Positions 42,029 to 51,320 of a stretch of 64,000 nucleotides of DNA are shown here, piece by piece. Location: positions 124,001-188,000 of the forward strand of contig JADJGU010000001.1 in the NCBI GenBank assembly GCA_016707885.1, given 5' to 3'. Positions within the stretch are counted from its first letter, which is position 1; each line of letters opens with the position of its first letter. The DNA is from Sphingomonadales bacterium. GTDB taxonomy: Bacteria > Pseudomonadota > Alphaproteobacteria > Sphingomonadales > Sphingomonadaceae. A program made the position numbers and the translations under genes. A model generated the notes under the pieces. That model ran no database searches, was not told the origin of the DNA, and worked only from the letters and a program-made list of their open reading frames with translations.

Positions 42029-43819
42029 ATGTCTGCCCCACCCATCCTGTCTTATGAAAGCCTTTCGCTGCAGCAAGGGGCGGGCTGGCTGTTTAGCGAT
42101 ATCGATGTCTTCATCGGTCCGCGTGACCGACTGGCACTGATCGGGCGCAATGGGGCCGGCAAGACGACACTGATGAAGCTTGTCGCCGGCATAATTGAAC
42201 CTGATAACGGCAAGCGGACTGTGGTTCCGGGCACAAATATCGTGATGCTCGAACAGGATCCGGATTTTGCGCCTTTCGATAAACTCATCGACTATTGCCT
42301 TTCGGGCGAACGCGCTCCGCCCGAGCATGAGATTCGCAGCATAGCCGATCAGCTGGGCATTGATCTCGACCGCGAAGCCAAGACCGCGAGCGGTGGGGAA
42401 CGGCGCCGAGCCGCGATCTGCCGTGCGCTGGCGAGCGAGCCTGATCTGTTGTTGCTCGACGAGCCGACCAACCATCTTGATCTGGCCGCGATTGAATGGC
42501 TCGAAGACTGGCTTACACGCTATAAGGGCGCCTTCATGGTCATCAGCCATGACCGAACTTTCCTTACCCGCCTAACGCGCCAGACTTTCTGGCTAGACCG
42601 TGGATCCTTGCGTCGCAACGAAATCGGTTTTGGTGGCTATGAGGCTTGGATGGAGGCGGTTTACGCCGATGAAGCGCGCTCAGCCGACAGGCTTGACGCC
42701 AAGCTTAAGATCGAAGCCCATTGGCTCGAACGCGGGGTAACCGCGCGGCGCAAACGCAATCAGGGCCGGCTGGCCAAATTGTGGGAAATGCGCGCGCAAC
42801 GCGCCGCGATGCTCGGTCCGCAAGGCACCGCAAAGCTGGCGGCAGCATCCGACGATTCAAAAACCAAAACAGTGATTGCGGCAGAGGGCGTTTCCAAAAG
42901 CTTTGGCGACCGCAAGATCATCCGCGACTTCACGCTGCGCATCCAGCGCGGCGACCGCATCGGTATCGTCGGTGCCAACGGAACCGGCAAGACAACGCTC
43001 ATCCGAATGTTGACGGGCGAGATGCAGCCCGACGAGGGTAAGATTACTCTGTCGAAGACGCTGACCGGCATCATCATCGACCAGCAACGCAAACTGTTGG
43101 CGCCCGAAAAGAAGGTGCGCGATGTGCTCGCCGATGGCAGTGACTGGATAACCGTGCGTGGGCACAATAAACATATCCAGGGTTATTTGAAGGAATTTCT
43201 GTTCGACCCCAATCTGGTTGAGGCGCGGATCGGGACGCTGTCGGGCGGCGAACGCTCACGTCTGCTGCTCGCCCGCGAATTTGCGCGTGAGGCGAACCTG
43301 CTCGTGCTCGACGAACCGACCAACGATCTCGACCTCGAAACCCTCGACCTGCTGCAGGAAGTCATCGCCGATTATGAAGGCACCGTCCTGATCGTCAGCC
43401 ACGACCGCGACTTCCTCGACCGCACGGTGACATTGACGCTCGGGCTCGATGGATCGGGTAAAGTTGATATCATCGCGGGCGGCTACGCCGACTGGGAGGC
43501 GAAGCGCGACCAGCGCCCGCAAAATACCCCCAAAGCGCAAAAGGCGACGCCCGCAACCGCAACCCCTCCCCCGCCCAAGGCTTCCAAACTGTCATACAAG
43601 GACCAGCGCGACTACGACCTGCTGCCGCAGCGGATCAAGGAAATCGATGCCGAAGTTGCCAAGGCGGAATCCGAATTGTCCGATGCAAATCTCTACGCCC
43701 GAAATCCGAAACGATTTGCGGAGCTGACCGCAACAATCGACGCATTGCGCGCCGAAAAGGATGCTGCCGAGGAACGCTGGCTGGAAGTGGCCGAAATGGT
43801 TGAGGCACTCGCGTCATAA
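42029..43819 (+). CDS. ABC-F family ATPase (Uup-like)
   Basis: The 596-residue protein has two ABC domains and no membrane part. The first has Walker A GRNGAGKTTLMK, signature SGGERRRAA and Walker B LLLLDEPTNHLDL. The second has Walker A GANGTGKTTL, signature LSGGERSRLLLA and LLVLDEPTNDLDLETLDLL. Between them is the ABC-F linker (about 210-290). A C-terminal region (about 505-596) with the Pro-rich PATATPPPPKASKLSYKDQR and a coiled coil is typical of Uup, which affects ribosomes or DNA transposition fidelity. Length and layout match Uup well. Confidence 0.9.
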   Translation: MSAPPILSYESLSLQQGAGWLFSDIDVFIGPRDRLALIGRNGAGKTTLMKLVAGIIEPDNGKRTVVPGTNIVMLEQDPDFAPFDKLIDYCLSGERAPPEHEIRSIADQLGIDLDREAKTASGGERRRAAICRALASEPDLLLLDEPTNHLDLAAIEWLEDWLTRYKGAFMVISHDRTFLTRLTRQTFWLDRGSLRRNEIGFGGYEAWMEAVYADEARSADRLDAKLKIEAHWLERGVTARRKRNQGRLAKLWEMRAQRAAMLGPQGTAKLAAASDDSKTKTVIAAEGVSKSFGDRKIIRDFTLRIQRGDRIGIVGANGTGKTTLIRMLTGEMQPDEGKITLSKTLTGIIIDQQRKLLAPEKKVRDVLADGSDWITVRGHNKHIQGYLKEFLFDPNLVEARIGTLSGGERSRLLLAREFAREANLLVLDEPTNDLDLETLDLLQEVIADYEGTVLIVSHDRDFLDRTVTLTLGLDGSGKVDIIAGGYADWEAKRDQRPQNTPKAQKATPATATPPPPKASKLSYKDQRDYDLLPQRIKEIDAEVAKAESELSDANLYARNPKRFAELTATIDALRAEKDAAEERWLEVAEMVEALAS

Positions 43820-44341
43820 TCACCCCGGCAACCGGTAATAATTCCCCAGCCGGTCGAGCGCGATGCGCAGCACCAGTTTGCCCGACCGCAAAGGCCAACC
43901 CATTGCCTTTTCGGCAACCGGCACGCCTTCACCTGCGCAGATCACCCGCCATGCAATATCGCTGAGATCGCGGCCCAGCGCCGTCATGGCGTCATCGAAA
44001 CGCTGCTTGGCGTGCAGTGCGCGTTCAGTAGGCGTGAAGGACGAGGGCGCACTGCGCTTGCGGCGCGATACCGGCGAGGAATCCCAGACCATCGTAGTTC
44101 GCGCACCAAGGCAGGCATTCTCATAATCGGCGCGGAGTTTCTCTCCCGCCAGCAATTGCCGGCCAGACAGATGGCCATGCGCATGGAGCCAAGATAGCGG
44201 CGACTCGGACAGGTTGATCGTAACCGTCCGTCTCGGCTTCTTGCTGGACGCGTCTACCGCCGGATCGGGAATCGCTCGTTCGACCAGCATGCGGGGATCA
44301 CGGAAAGCAGCGAGTTCGCTGGCGGTTGGACGGCGAGGCAT
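43820..44341 (-). CDS. DUF6456 domain-containing protein
   Basis: The protein has 173 residues. The C-terminal part has the DUF6456 block common in alphaproteobacteria: ERLRADYE-like KLRADYENACLGARTTMVWD (about 70-90), RFDDAMTALGRDLSDIAW, and GWPLRSGKLVLRIALDRLGN at the end. The N-terminal half is basic and variable. In other species the domain often follows a helix-turn-helix, so a DNA-related role is likely, but this copy lacks an obvious HTH. It ends convergent with the ABC-F gene. Confidence 0.85.
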   Translation of the reverse strand: MPRRPTASELAAFRDPRMLVERAIPDPAVDASSKKPRRTVTINLSESPLSWLHAHGHLSGRQLLAGEKLRADYENACLGARTTMVWDSSPVSRRKRSAPSSFTPTERALHAKQRFDDAMTALGRDLSDIAWRVICAGEGVPVAEKAMGWPLRSGKLVLRIALDRLGNYYRLPG

Positions 44342-44433
44342 AGGGGCTCCTTCGAATCGTTGAATTGCCCTATTGCCATTTGGAGATTTATGTAGGACAG
44401 TGAAAACCTATTTGGTTATCGAAGGCCTGCGCA

Positions 44434-44997
44434 ATGCTGCACCGAATCCGCGAAGTCCGCCGCGCCAAGGGATATACCCTGCTTGATGTCGCCGAACGCT
44501 GTTACCCGCCAACCACCGCTCAAACGATAGGACGGCTGGAAACCGGCACGCGCACCTTGTCGCTCGACTGGCTCAACCGCATTGCTGGCGCCTTGGGGGT
44601 CGATGCCAGCGAGTTGGTGCAGCTTCCCGATCAGGAGGAGTTGCCCGTGGCTGCCCATCTCGGCATCGATGGCGTGCATGCGCCAACCAAAGCGGATAAT
44701 ATGGTCGCGCCGCGCCTGCTCGGTGAAATGGTGGGCCTGCGGGTAATGGACAGCATCGGCGACTATCGCCGCGGCGACGAAATCTGGTGCGAGCAAATGC
44801 CATCCGAACGCTTCGCCGAAGCGCTCAACTGCGATGTGCTGGTCCCTCGCCCGGCCGGACGTTTCCTGTTCGGCCGATTGCTCGGACGCGAAGATGGCAA
44901 GCTGCATCTGCTCCCGCTCGCAGCCGGTGCCCGCCAGCAAATAGTCGCCGATCCGGCATGGATCGCCCGCGCTGCAAGGCTGTTGCGGTCACTATAA
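44434..44997 (+). CDS. XRE-type regulator with S24-like C-terminal domain
   Basis: The 187-residue protein has a helix-turn-helix at the N-terminus (IREVRRAKGYTLLDVAERCY, then TTAQTIGRLETGTRTLSLDW). Residues 85-175 form a beta-rich domain with RRGDEIWCEQMPSERFAEAL and FLFGRLLGREDGKLHLLPLA. This resembles the S24/LexA-like or phage C2 repressor sensing domain. It is likely a local transcription regulator of unknown targets. It precedes the glycosyltransferase gene by 4 bp, so the two may be one operon. Confidence 0.82.
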   Translation: MLHRIREVRRAKGYTLLDVAERCYPPTTAQTIGRLETGTRTLSLDWLNRIAGALGVDASELVQLPDQEELPVAAHLGIDGVHAPTKADNMVAPRLLGEMVGLRVMDSIGDYRRGDEIWCEQMPSERFAEALNCDVLVPRPAGRFLFGRLLGREDGKLHLLPLAAGARQQIVADPAWIARAARLLRSL

Positions 44998-45001
44998 ACC
45001 C

Positions 45002-46186
45002 ATGCGCGTTCTCTCACTCTCGACCCTATATCCCAGCGCCGTCGCGCCAAATTTCGGGCGTTTTGTCGAACTGTCGCTCAACGCCGCCGACGCCACAGGT
45101 GAAGTCGAGATTATCCGCATCAGCCCCAAAGGCCTGCCGCCCTGGCCGCTGTCCAAACTGCTTTCTGCCTATCGCCGGCGATCTGCATTGCAGCAAGAAG
45201 ACGCTTGGAACGGAAAGGCAGTGCTGCGGCCCCATTTCACTTTGTTCCCCCGAATGGCCCCGGCCCGCAATGCCGCCGCCATTGCCAAGGCCGTGCTACC
45301 CCTTGCCCGTCGCCTGCATGCGCAGCAGCCTTTCGATCTGGTCGATGCGCAATTCTTCTGGCCTGATGGCCCTGCAGCGATGCGAATTGCAGAAGCACTA
45401 GGTCTTCCTTTTTCGATCAAGGCGCGCGGCGCGGATATTCATTATTGGACGACAGTTGCCGGATGCCGCGAGCAGATTGTCGAGGCAGCGCGAAAGTCCA
45501 CCGGATTGCTGGCCGTCTCAGACGCTATCAAAGACGATATCGTTGCACTGGGCGTCGATGCGACCAAGATACGGGTCCATCGTACCGGCATTGACCGCTC
45601 GCTTTTCAATATCCCGACCGAACCGCACAATATGCTGCGCGAACGACTGCAAGTTCCAATTTATGAAGCGCTGCTTGTGTGCGTCGGTGCCCTCATTCCA
45701 CGCAAAGGCCAAGCCTTTGTCATCAAGGCGATGGCGAAATTGCCAGACGCACGTCTAGCGCTCATCGGTGAAGGCGAAGACCGGCAAATGCTTGGAAAAT
45801 TGGCGCACGAGCTGGGGGTTGCCGAACGTGTCCACTTCCTCGGATCCTTACCCCATAGCGAAATTGCCCATTATCTGCAGGCCGCCGATGTCGCGGTGCT
45901 ACCTTCGTCCAGCGAAGGCCTGGCCAACGCCTGGATAGAGGCTCTTGCCTGCGGAACGCCACTGGTCATTACCGACACGGGCGGAGCACGCGAAGTGTTG
46001 CATTCCGACACAGCAGGCAGGATTGTCGAACGTGATGCCGAAGCTATAGCTGCAGCGGTGCACGAACTGCTTGCATCACCGCCCCACCGTGAGACGGTTG
46101 CGGCGACGGTCGCCGACTATAGCTGGGAGGCAAATGGCGCCGCGCTGGTCGCGCATTGGCGCCATTTACTGGTCAGGAAAGCTTAG
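45002..46186 (+). CDS. Glycosyltransferase family 4 protein
   Basis: The 394-residue protein has a GT-B fold with the N-terminal acceptor domain (LSLSTLYPSAVAPNFGRFVE, typical of GT4) and a C-terminal sugar-nucleotide domain. The latter has VGALIPRKGQAFVIKAMAKL, LIGEGEDRQMLGKLAHELGV and the E-x7-E motif in PSSSEGLANAWIEALACGTP. It probably transfers a hexose or rhamnose onto a polysaccharide or glycolipid at the inner face of the membrane. The exact product is unknown. It follows the HTH gene closely and converges with secF, overlapping its stop by 4 bp. Confidence 0.9.
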   Translation: MRVLSLSTLYPSAVAPNFGRFVELSLNAADATGEVEIIRISPKGLPPWPLSKLLSAYRRRSALQQEDAWNGKAVLRPHFTLFPRMAPARNAAAIAKAVLPLARRLHAQQPFDLVDAQFFWPDGPAAMRIAEALGLPFSIKARGADIHYWTTVAGCREQIVEAARKSTGLLAVSDAIKDDIVALGVDATKIRVHRTGIDRSLFNIPTEPHNMLRERLQVPIYEALLVCVGALIPRKGQAFVIKAMAKLPDARLALIGEGEDRQMLGKLAHELGVAERVHFLGSLPHSEIAHYLQAADVAVLPSSSEGLANAWIEALACGTPLVITDTGGAREVLHSDTAGRIVERDAEAIAAAVHELLASPPHRETVAATVADYSWEANGAALVAHWRHLLVRKA

Positions 46187-47163
46187 ACTTTTCCTTCGTT
46201 CAGTCGTTCGACCTTGCTGTCAGCGACCTTTTCGGCAGGCACAAAGCTGTCCGAATTCACCCCGAACCAGATGAGGAAGGGAGCCGACTGATAGATTGAC
46301 GAATAGGAGCCGACGAAAATGCCAAAGGCCATCGCGACGCTGAAACCGAAGATTACGTCTGGCCCGAACAGCACCAGTACCACCAGCGGAGTCAATATGG
46401 TCAAGCTGGTCATGACTGTCCGCGACAATGTTTCGTTGACCGAAAGATCGAGCAGCGCAGGCAAATCCATCTTACGGAATTTCATCAGATTTTCGCGAAT
46501 ACGGTCATAAATAACGATCGTATCGTTGAGCGAATAACCGATGATGGTCAGCAGCGCCGCGATGATGTTCAAATCGAATTCCATCTGCGTCAGCGCGAAC
46601 AGGCCAAAGGTCAGCGTGATATCGTGCACAAGCGCCCAGATTGCGCCCATGCCGAACTGCCATTCAAAGCGGAACCAGACATAGACCGCAACCCCCAATG
46701 CCGCAGCGATCAATGCGAAAAAGCCCTTTTCGAACAATTCGCTCGACACTTTGCCAGAGACCGAATCGACTCCGTCTATTCGAACTTTGGGATGGTCTTC
46801 CTTGATCTTGGCAACGATTTTTTCGGCCATGACATTCGCCAGTTCCGGCTTCTTGTCTGCTCCGTCGGGCAGCTTCATCCGGATCGAAACCTGGTTTTCC
46901 GCGCCGAAGCGCTGGATGGTCGGCTCGCCATACCCCAATTCGCCGACGGACTCGCGCAGCGCCTCAACCGGAGCGGCCTGTTCACCGACGAAGGTCGTTC
47001 GAATCATCTGGCCACCGATAAAATCGACGCCGAAATTCAGGCCACGCGTCGCGACCAGCGCGATGGATGCGACCATCAACAGGATCGAAACGCCAAAGGC
47101 GATATTCCGCCATTTGAGGAACCCGATGTTGGTATTGTCGGGAACGAGCTTCAAAAGTTTCAT
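46183..47163 (-). CDS. secF: Protein translocase subunit SecF
   Basis: This 326-residue membrane protein with about six helices works with SecD to use the proton gradient to help SecYEG protein export. The first helix (GVSILLMVASIALVATRGLN) leads to GVDFIGGQMI, the conserved SecF motif. The periplasmic domain spans about 45-140. Later come VWFRFEWQFGMGAIWALVHD, GYSLNDTIVIYDRIREN and SRTVMTSLTILTPLVVLVLF, as in all SecF. It follows secD with a 16-bp gap. Confidence 0.96.
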   Translation of the reverse strand: MKLLKLVPDNTNIGFLKWRNIAFGVSILLMVASIALVATRGLNFGVDFIGGQMIRTTFVGEQAAPVEALRESVGELGYGEPTIQRFGAENQVSIRMKLPDGADKKPELANVMAEKIVAKIKEDHPKVRIDGVDSVSGKVSSELFEKGFFALIAAALGVAVYVWFRFEWQFGMGAIWALVHDITLTFGLFALTQMEFDLNIIAALLTIIGYSLNDTIVIYDRIRENLMKFRKMDLPALLDLSVNETLSRTVMTSLTILTPLVVLVLFGPDVIFGFSVAMAFGIFVGSYSSIYQSAPFLIWFGVNSDSFVPAEKVADSKVERLNEGKV

Positions 47164-47179
47164 GGTTCGGCCCCTTGCC

Positions 47180-48781
47180 TCAAATATTCAGGTCTTGCGG
47201 ACGGGCGCGCTTGACCCAGCGCGACACCCACATCCGTGTAAAGGTCACTGCCGTGAACACCGATGTCACGATGCCGATCATCAGAACCACGGCAAAGCCG
47301 CGGATCGGGCCCGAGCCAAAGATGAAGAGCAGCACAGCGGCAATGACGTTGGTGATATTCGCGTCGAAAATCGCACGGCTCGCTTCCTTATAACCATTTT
47401 CGATGGCCTGGATGACGCGTCGGCCCTTTCGTCGTTCTTCGCGTATGCGTTCGTTAATCAGCACGTTCGCGTCAACCGCTGCGCCGATAGTCAGCACGAA
47501 ACCGGCAATGCCCGGCAGCGTCAGCGTTGCATTGAACATCGCCATAACCGCCAAAATCATCGCTACGTTCAGGACCAGAGCATAGCTCGCATAGATGCCG
47601 AACCGGCCGTATGACAGGATCATCCACATCAGTACGGCGGCGGTGCCGACCAGTGCGGCAATCATCCCGCTGCGGATCGAGTCCGCCCCCAGATCAGGAC
47701 CGACCGAGCGTTCCTCAACAACCTTTAGATTGACCGGCAATGCGCCCGAGTTGAGCGCGATTGCCAGCTGGCTTGCGCTTTCCACAGTAAAGCTTCCCGA
47801 AATCTGCGACGTGCCGCCCAATATGGGTTCGTTGATCCGCGGCGCGGAAATCACCTGTCCGTCGAGGATGATGGCAAACAGCTTTCCGGTATTCTGCTGG
47901 GTCATGCGGGCAAAGCGCTGCCCACCTTCACCGTCGAATTGAATGATGACCACGGCTTCATTGGTTTGCTGGTCGAAACTTTGCTGCGCCCCGGTCAACT
48001 TGTCGCCGGAAATCCCGCCTAGGCGACGCACTGCTATATAAGGAATACCCGTCGGGTTGTCGGGATATGGCAAAACCTGGCTGCCGACGCGAGCCTTGCC
48101 CTGCGCGGTCTGCTCGGGGTCAGCGCCTTCATCGACCAGCTTGAACTCCAGCTTGGCGGTCTTGCCGATCAGTTCCTTTAGCGCCTGCGGGTCGTCGAGG
48201 CCGGGCACCTGCACAACGATACGATCCGCACCCTGACGGATAATGGTTGGCTCCAGAGTGCCAACCGCGTTGATGCGGCGGTCGATAACATCTTTTGCCG
48301 AATTCATCGCCTGGTCGAGCGCGGTGGTGTTGCCGGTTGCCGCCGGGATCAGGCTGATGCGGTTTCCGTCGGTGACTTCGATCGTCCAATCGCGTCCGCC
48401 GACACTGTTCGCAACAACGGGAAGCAGCGCTTCGCGTGCTGCATCAATCTGCGCGGGATCGGTCACAATGAAGCTGAGTTTGCCGCCGGTGCGGGTTACC
48501 GCTTCGATGGTGATACGCGGCTCTGCACGGCGCATTGCCGTGCGGACGCTGTCTTCGATCGATTCCAGCCGGTCGCGTGCCAATTGGGCAGTATCTGCTT
48601 CCAAAAGGATGTGACTGCCGCCTGCAAGATCGAGCCCGAGGCTGATTGTTTGCTTGGGAACCCCGTCAGGAATGCGATCCAGCCAGCTTTTTGGCAGGAA
48701 ACTTGGTAGCGCCAGTAAGAGGCTCAACACCATCAGTGTGTTGAGCATGATTACGCGCCAGCGTGGAAAATCCAGCATCAC
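47180..48781 (-). CDS. secD: Protein translocase subunit SecD
   Basis: The 533-residue partner of SecF has a first helix (MLNTLMVLSLLLALPSF) followed by LGLDLAGGSHILLEAD, the SecD signature. A large periplasmic domain (about 55-350) has SAKDVIDRRINAVGTLEPTI and IVVQVPGLDDPQALKELIGK. The membrane part contains GMIAALVGTAAVLMWMIL, GAAVDANVLINERIREERRK and FGSGPIRGFAVVLMIGIVTS. SecD helps release exported proteins on the periplasmic side. It lies between yajC (33 bp gap) and secF (16 bp gap) in one operon. Confidence 0.96.
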   Translation of the reverse strand: MMLDFPRWRVIMLNTLMVLSLLLALPSFLPKSWLDRIPDGVPKQTISLGLDLAGGSHILLEADTAQLARDRLESIEDSVRTAMRRAEPRITIEAVTRTGGKLSFIVTDPAQIDAAREALLPVVANSVGGRDWTIEVTDGNRISLIPAATGNTTALDQAMNSAKDVIDRRINAVGTLEPTIIRQGADRIVVQVPGLDDPQALKELIGKTAKLEFKLVDEGADPEQTAQGKARVGSQVLPYPDNPTGIPYIAVRRLGGISGDKLTGAQQSFDQQTNEAVVIIQFDGEGGQRFARMTQQNTGKLFAIILDGQVISAPRINEPILGGTSQISGSFTVESASQLAIALNSGALPVNLKVVEERSVGPDLGADSIRSGMIAALVGTAAVLMWMILSYGRFGIYASYALVLNVAMILAVMAMFNATLTLPGIAGFVLTIGAAVDANVLINERIREERRKGRRVIQAIENGYKEASRAIFDANITNVIAAVLLFIFGSGPIRGFAVVLMIGIVTSVFTAVTFTRMWVSRWVKRARPQDLNI

Positions 48782-48814
48782 TCTATCCTTGTCGTCAGAC
48801 AGCCTATGGCCGGA

Positions 48815-49144
48815 TTATTCGTTTGCCGCTTTCAGCGTACGACTTTTCACGTCGGCAAGCGTCGATTTCAGCGCCTTTACCCGAACATTGGGGGCGATTT
48901 CGACTTCGACATGGTCATCGGCAACCTTGGTTACTTTGCCCATCAAACCGCCGCCCGTCACGACTTCGTCATTCTTGGTCACTGCCTCGATTTTCGCCTC
49001 ATGCTCCTTCGCGCGCTTTTGTTGCGGACGGATGAGCAGGAAATAGAAAACGACGAAAATCAGCAGCAGCGGAAGCACCTGCACAAAAAAGGCCGCGCCG
49101 GTTGCACCACCGGCTGCGGCTGCGAATATCATGGACGATGTCAT
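48815..49144 (-). CDS. yajC: Preprotein translocase subunit YajC
   Basis: The protein has 109 residues from ATG 49144 with GGGGAAA about 8 bases upstream. A longer frame from 49204 is rejected because it runs through the leader. One membrane helix near the N-terminus (FFVQVLPLLLIFVVFYFLLI) is followed by RPQQKRAKEHEAKIEAV and the KNDEVVTGGGLMGKVTKV segment, as in all YajC. It is a small part of the SecDF-YajC accessory complex and heads the operon. Confidence 0.95.
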   Translation of the reverse strand: MTSSMIFAAAAGGATGAAFFVQVLPLLLIFVVFYFLLIRPQQKRAKEHEAKIEAVTKNDEVVTGGGLMGKVTKVADDHVEVEIAPNVRVKALKSTLADVKSRTLKAANE

Positions 49145-49264
49145 TATGGCTTTCCCCGATTGTTCTTGTTGGAGGGCAGATAGGAAGCCCTGCCGAAAAT
49201 CCAAGGCGCGCGGTTACCATTAAGGATATGGACGCGCAACGGGAAAGCGTCTGGCGGCAAGTGT

Positions 49265-49294
49265 GGGGCCTTGATGACAAGGCCCCTTGCTTTT
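49265..49294 (+). terminator. Terminator-like hairpin between yajC and tRNA-Pro
   Basis: GGGGCCTTG (49265-49273), loop ATGA, CAAGGCCCC (49278-49286) and then TTGCTTTT form a textbook intrinsic terminator for plus-strand transcription. However, no plus-strand gene is found just upstream: yajC reads away on the minus strand. It may end a small RNA or shield the tRNA gene from upstream transcripts. Confidence 0.6.
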
Positions 49295-49350
49295 GGCAAA
49301 CCGCCGCCATATAGGCGCGCTTCCAATGCTTGCCCTGCAGGCTTGGCGGT

Positions 49351-49427
49351 CGGGACGTAGCGCAGCCTGGTAGCGCATCACACTGGGGGTGTGGGGGTCG
49401 GAGGTTCGAATCCTCTCGTCCCGACCA
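49351..49427 (+). tRNA. tRNA-Pro (anticodon GGG)
   Basis: The 77-nt gene has acceptor arms CGGGACG (49351-49357) and CGTCCCG (49417-49423), discriminator A at 49424 and an encoded CCA at 49425-49427. The anticodon arm TCACA-CTGGGGG-TGTGG gives anticodon GGG. T-loop GGTTCGAATCC and D-arm GCGCAGCCTGGTAGCGC are normal. The element integrase is not near it. Confidence 0.95.
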
Positions 49428-49550
49428 ATTTTCCGAACAATTTTATGCCGCCCGCCGCCTTAGGTCTTTTGACTTTGGTGCGGCGACTACCGATTTTCCA
49501 TTTTTCGGAAATCGTTAGCGCATCACGCCGTATTTTGGCACTATTGCTAA

Positions 49551-50297
49551 ATGGCTGAACAACGTTCTCCCCGCCTCGCCGTTTTGATCGATGCCGACAA
49601 TGCCTCAGCGCGAATAGCGCCTGGATTATTCGAAGAAATCGCGAACATCGGCGAAGCGAGCGTTCGTCGAATCTATGGCGACTTTTCTGGGACCAGACTG
49701 AAGCAATGGTCGGAAATTCTTTCAACTCATGCAATAATGCCGCACCAGAATTTCGCGTACACATCAGGCAAAAACGCGTCCGACATAGCCCTAGTCATTG
49801 ATGCGATGGACTTGTTGCACAGCGGACGTTTCGACGGCTTCTGCCTGGTTTCGTCGGACAGCGACTTCACACGACTCGCTGCCCGCATTCGCGAACAAGG
49901 CGTCGATGTTTATGGCTTTGGCGAACAGAAGACGCCTGAAAGCTTTCGACAAGCCTGCAGGCGCTTTTTCTACACAGAAAACTTGCTGCCCGATGCTCCA
50001 AAGCCCGATGGCGGAGAACAACAAGCTGCACCAAAGGCACTCAAGCCACCAAGCGCAGCCGTTCCATTGATCCGTAAAGCCATTGGCCAATTGGCAAATG
50101 ACGATGGGTGGGTCGCCCTTGGCCCCGTCGGCAGCCATCTTTCAAAACTGGCATCTGATTTTGACCCGCGTACCTATGGCCACGCAAAATTAAGTGATCT
50201 TGTCAAAAAGTCCGGGGCGTTTGAGCTCAAACGCCCCGAAACTGGTGGGATGTACATCCGTGTGAAGCCAAACAAAGCGGCGGCGGCGAAAGCCTAA
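49551..50297 (+). CDS. NYN-domain protein (LabA/DUF88) with OST-HTH-like C-terminus
   Basis: The 248-residue protein has an N-terminal NYN (PIN-like) nuclease domain: LAVLIDADNASARIAPGLFE with the first acidic site, DIALVIDAMDLLHSGRFDGF with the second, and CLVSSDSDFTRLAARIREQG with the third. The C-terminal part (about 165-240) has VPLIRKAIGQLANDDGWVAL and DPRTYGHAKLSDLVKKSGAF, which is the OST-HTH/LOTUS RNA-binding fold. Such proteins are expected to process RNA. The target is unknown. It starts about 120 bp after tRNA-Pro. Confidence 0.92.
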   Translation: MAEQRSPRLAVLIDADNASARIAPGLFEEIANIGEASVRRIYGDFSGTRLKQWSEILSTHAIMPHQNFAYTSGKNASDIALVIDAMDLLHSGRFDGFCLVSSDSDFTRLAARIREQGVDVYGFGEQKTPESFRQACRRFFYTENLLPDAPKPDGGEQQAAPKALKPPSAAVPLIRKAIGQLANDDGWVALGPVGSHLSKLASDFDPRTYGHAKLSDLVKKSGAFELKRPETGGMYIRVKPNKAAAAKA

Positions 50298-50317
50298 GAC
50301 TCTCGCCACATTGGTTG

Positions 50318-51289
50318 TCAGGCAGCAATCCGTTTCCGTACGGCCTCCGCCTGCGCCATGATATTTTTCACGAGGTCGGCACAGGTCGGGATGTCGTGGA
50401 TCAGCGCTTGGCTCTGCCCACTTGTCCAGATGCCGCCGTCGGTGTCGCCCGCGGCCAGCACATTTTCACGGCCGCGCACGCCCGCCATCAATTCCTTCAC
50501 ATCAGCGAAGGTCTTGGTCGGGTCTTTCTGGATCTCAGCAACTTGCTCCGAAATGGCGTTGCGTGCGACGCGGGCGGTGTTGCGCAGGCTGCGTCCGACC
50601 AGCACCGTGCCGAGTTCGTCGAGCTCGACAATCTTGTCTTTCACATTTTGGTGAATCTTGGCCTCGACGGTCGCGCAGAAACGGGTGCCCATGTTGACGC
50701 CATCGGCACCAAGCGCGAGGGCGGCAACCAGGCTGCGGCCATCGGCCATGCCGCCCGAAGCAATGATCGGGGTATCAGGCAGCGCATCTACCGTCGCAGG
50801 GAGCAACACGACAAGGCCCACATCATCCTCACCGGGGTGACCGGCGCATTCAAATCCGTCGATCGAGATCACATCGACACCTTTTTTAACCGCAGACACC
50901 GAGTGACGCACGCTGGTGCATTTGTGGATCACCTTGACGCCATTTTCCTTGAAGCGCGGCAGGTGGTCGGTCGGTGCGCGACCTGCGGTCTCGACGATCT
51001 TCAGGCCCGACGCGATGATTGCCTCGCGATAATCATCATAGGGAATCGGGTTGATCGAGGGCAGCAAAGTTAGGTTCACGCCAAAGGGCTTGTCCGTCAG
51101 CTTGCGGGTCTTTTCAATCTCGTCAAACAGCGCCTGCCCGCTTTCAAACATATGCGCGGTGATGAAGCCGAGCGCGCCTGCGTTGGCGACAGCCGCCACC
51201 AGTTCGCCATAGCCCACGCCGGTCATGCCGCCCATGACAATGGGGGTTTCCACACCGAACATTTCGGTGATGCGGGTCTTGATTGCCAT
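50318..51289 (-). CDS. Nitronate monooxygenase / NPD-type flavoprotein
   Basis: The protein has 323 residues from ATG 51289 with GAAGGAAA just upstream. It is a TIM-barrel FMN enzyme of the 2-nitropropane dioxygenase family: TPIVMGGMTGVGYGELVAAV at the start, FGVNLTLLPSINPIPYDDY, VIHKCTSVRHSVSAVKKGVD, FECAGHPGEDDVGLVVLLPA with the His motif, and PIIASGGMADGRSLVAALAL binding the FMN phosphate. It probably oxidises nitronates or a related acyl-CoA-type compound. It heads a run of fatty-acid and carbonyl metabolism genes on the same strand. Confidence 0.9.
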   Translation of the reverse strand: MAIKTRITEMFGVETPIVMGGMTGVGYGELVAAVANAGALGFITAHMFESGQALFDEIEKTRKLTDKPFGVNLTLLPSINPIPYDDYREAIIASGLKIVETAGRAPTDHLPRFKENGVKVIHKCTSVRHSVSAVKKGVDVISIDGFECAGHPGEDDVGLVVLLPATVDALPDTPIIASGGMADGRSLVAALALGADGVNMGTRFCATVEAKIHQNVKDKIVELDELGTVLVGRSLRNTARVARNAISEQVAEIQKDPTKTFADVKELMAGVRGRENVLAAGDTDGGIWTSGQSQALIHDIPTCADLVKNIMAQAEAVRKRIAA

Positions 51290-51320
51290 TTTTCCTTCTC
51301 CTGATCCTGTTATTTCTGAA

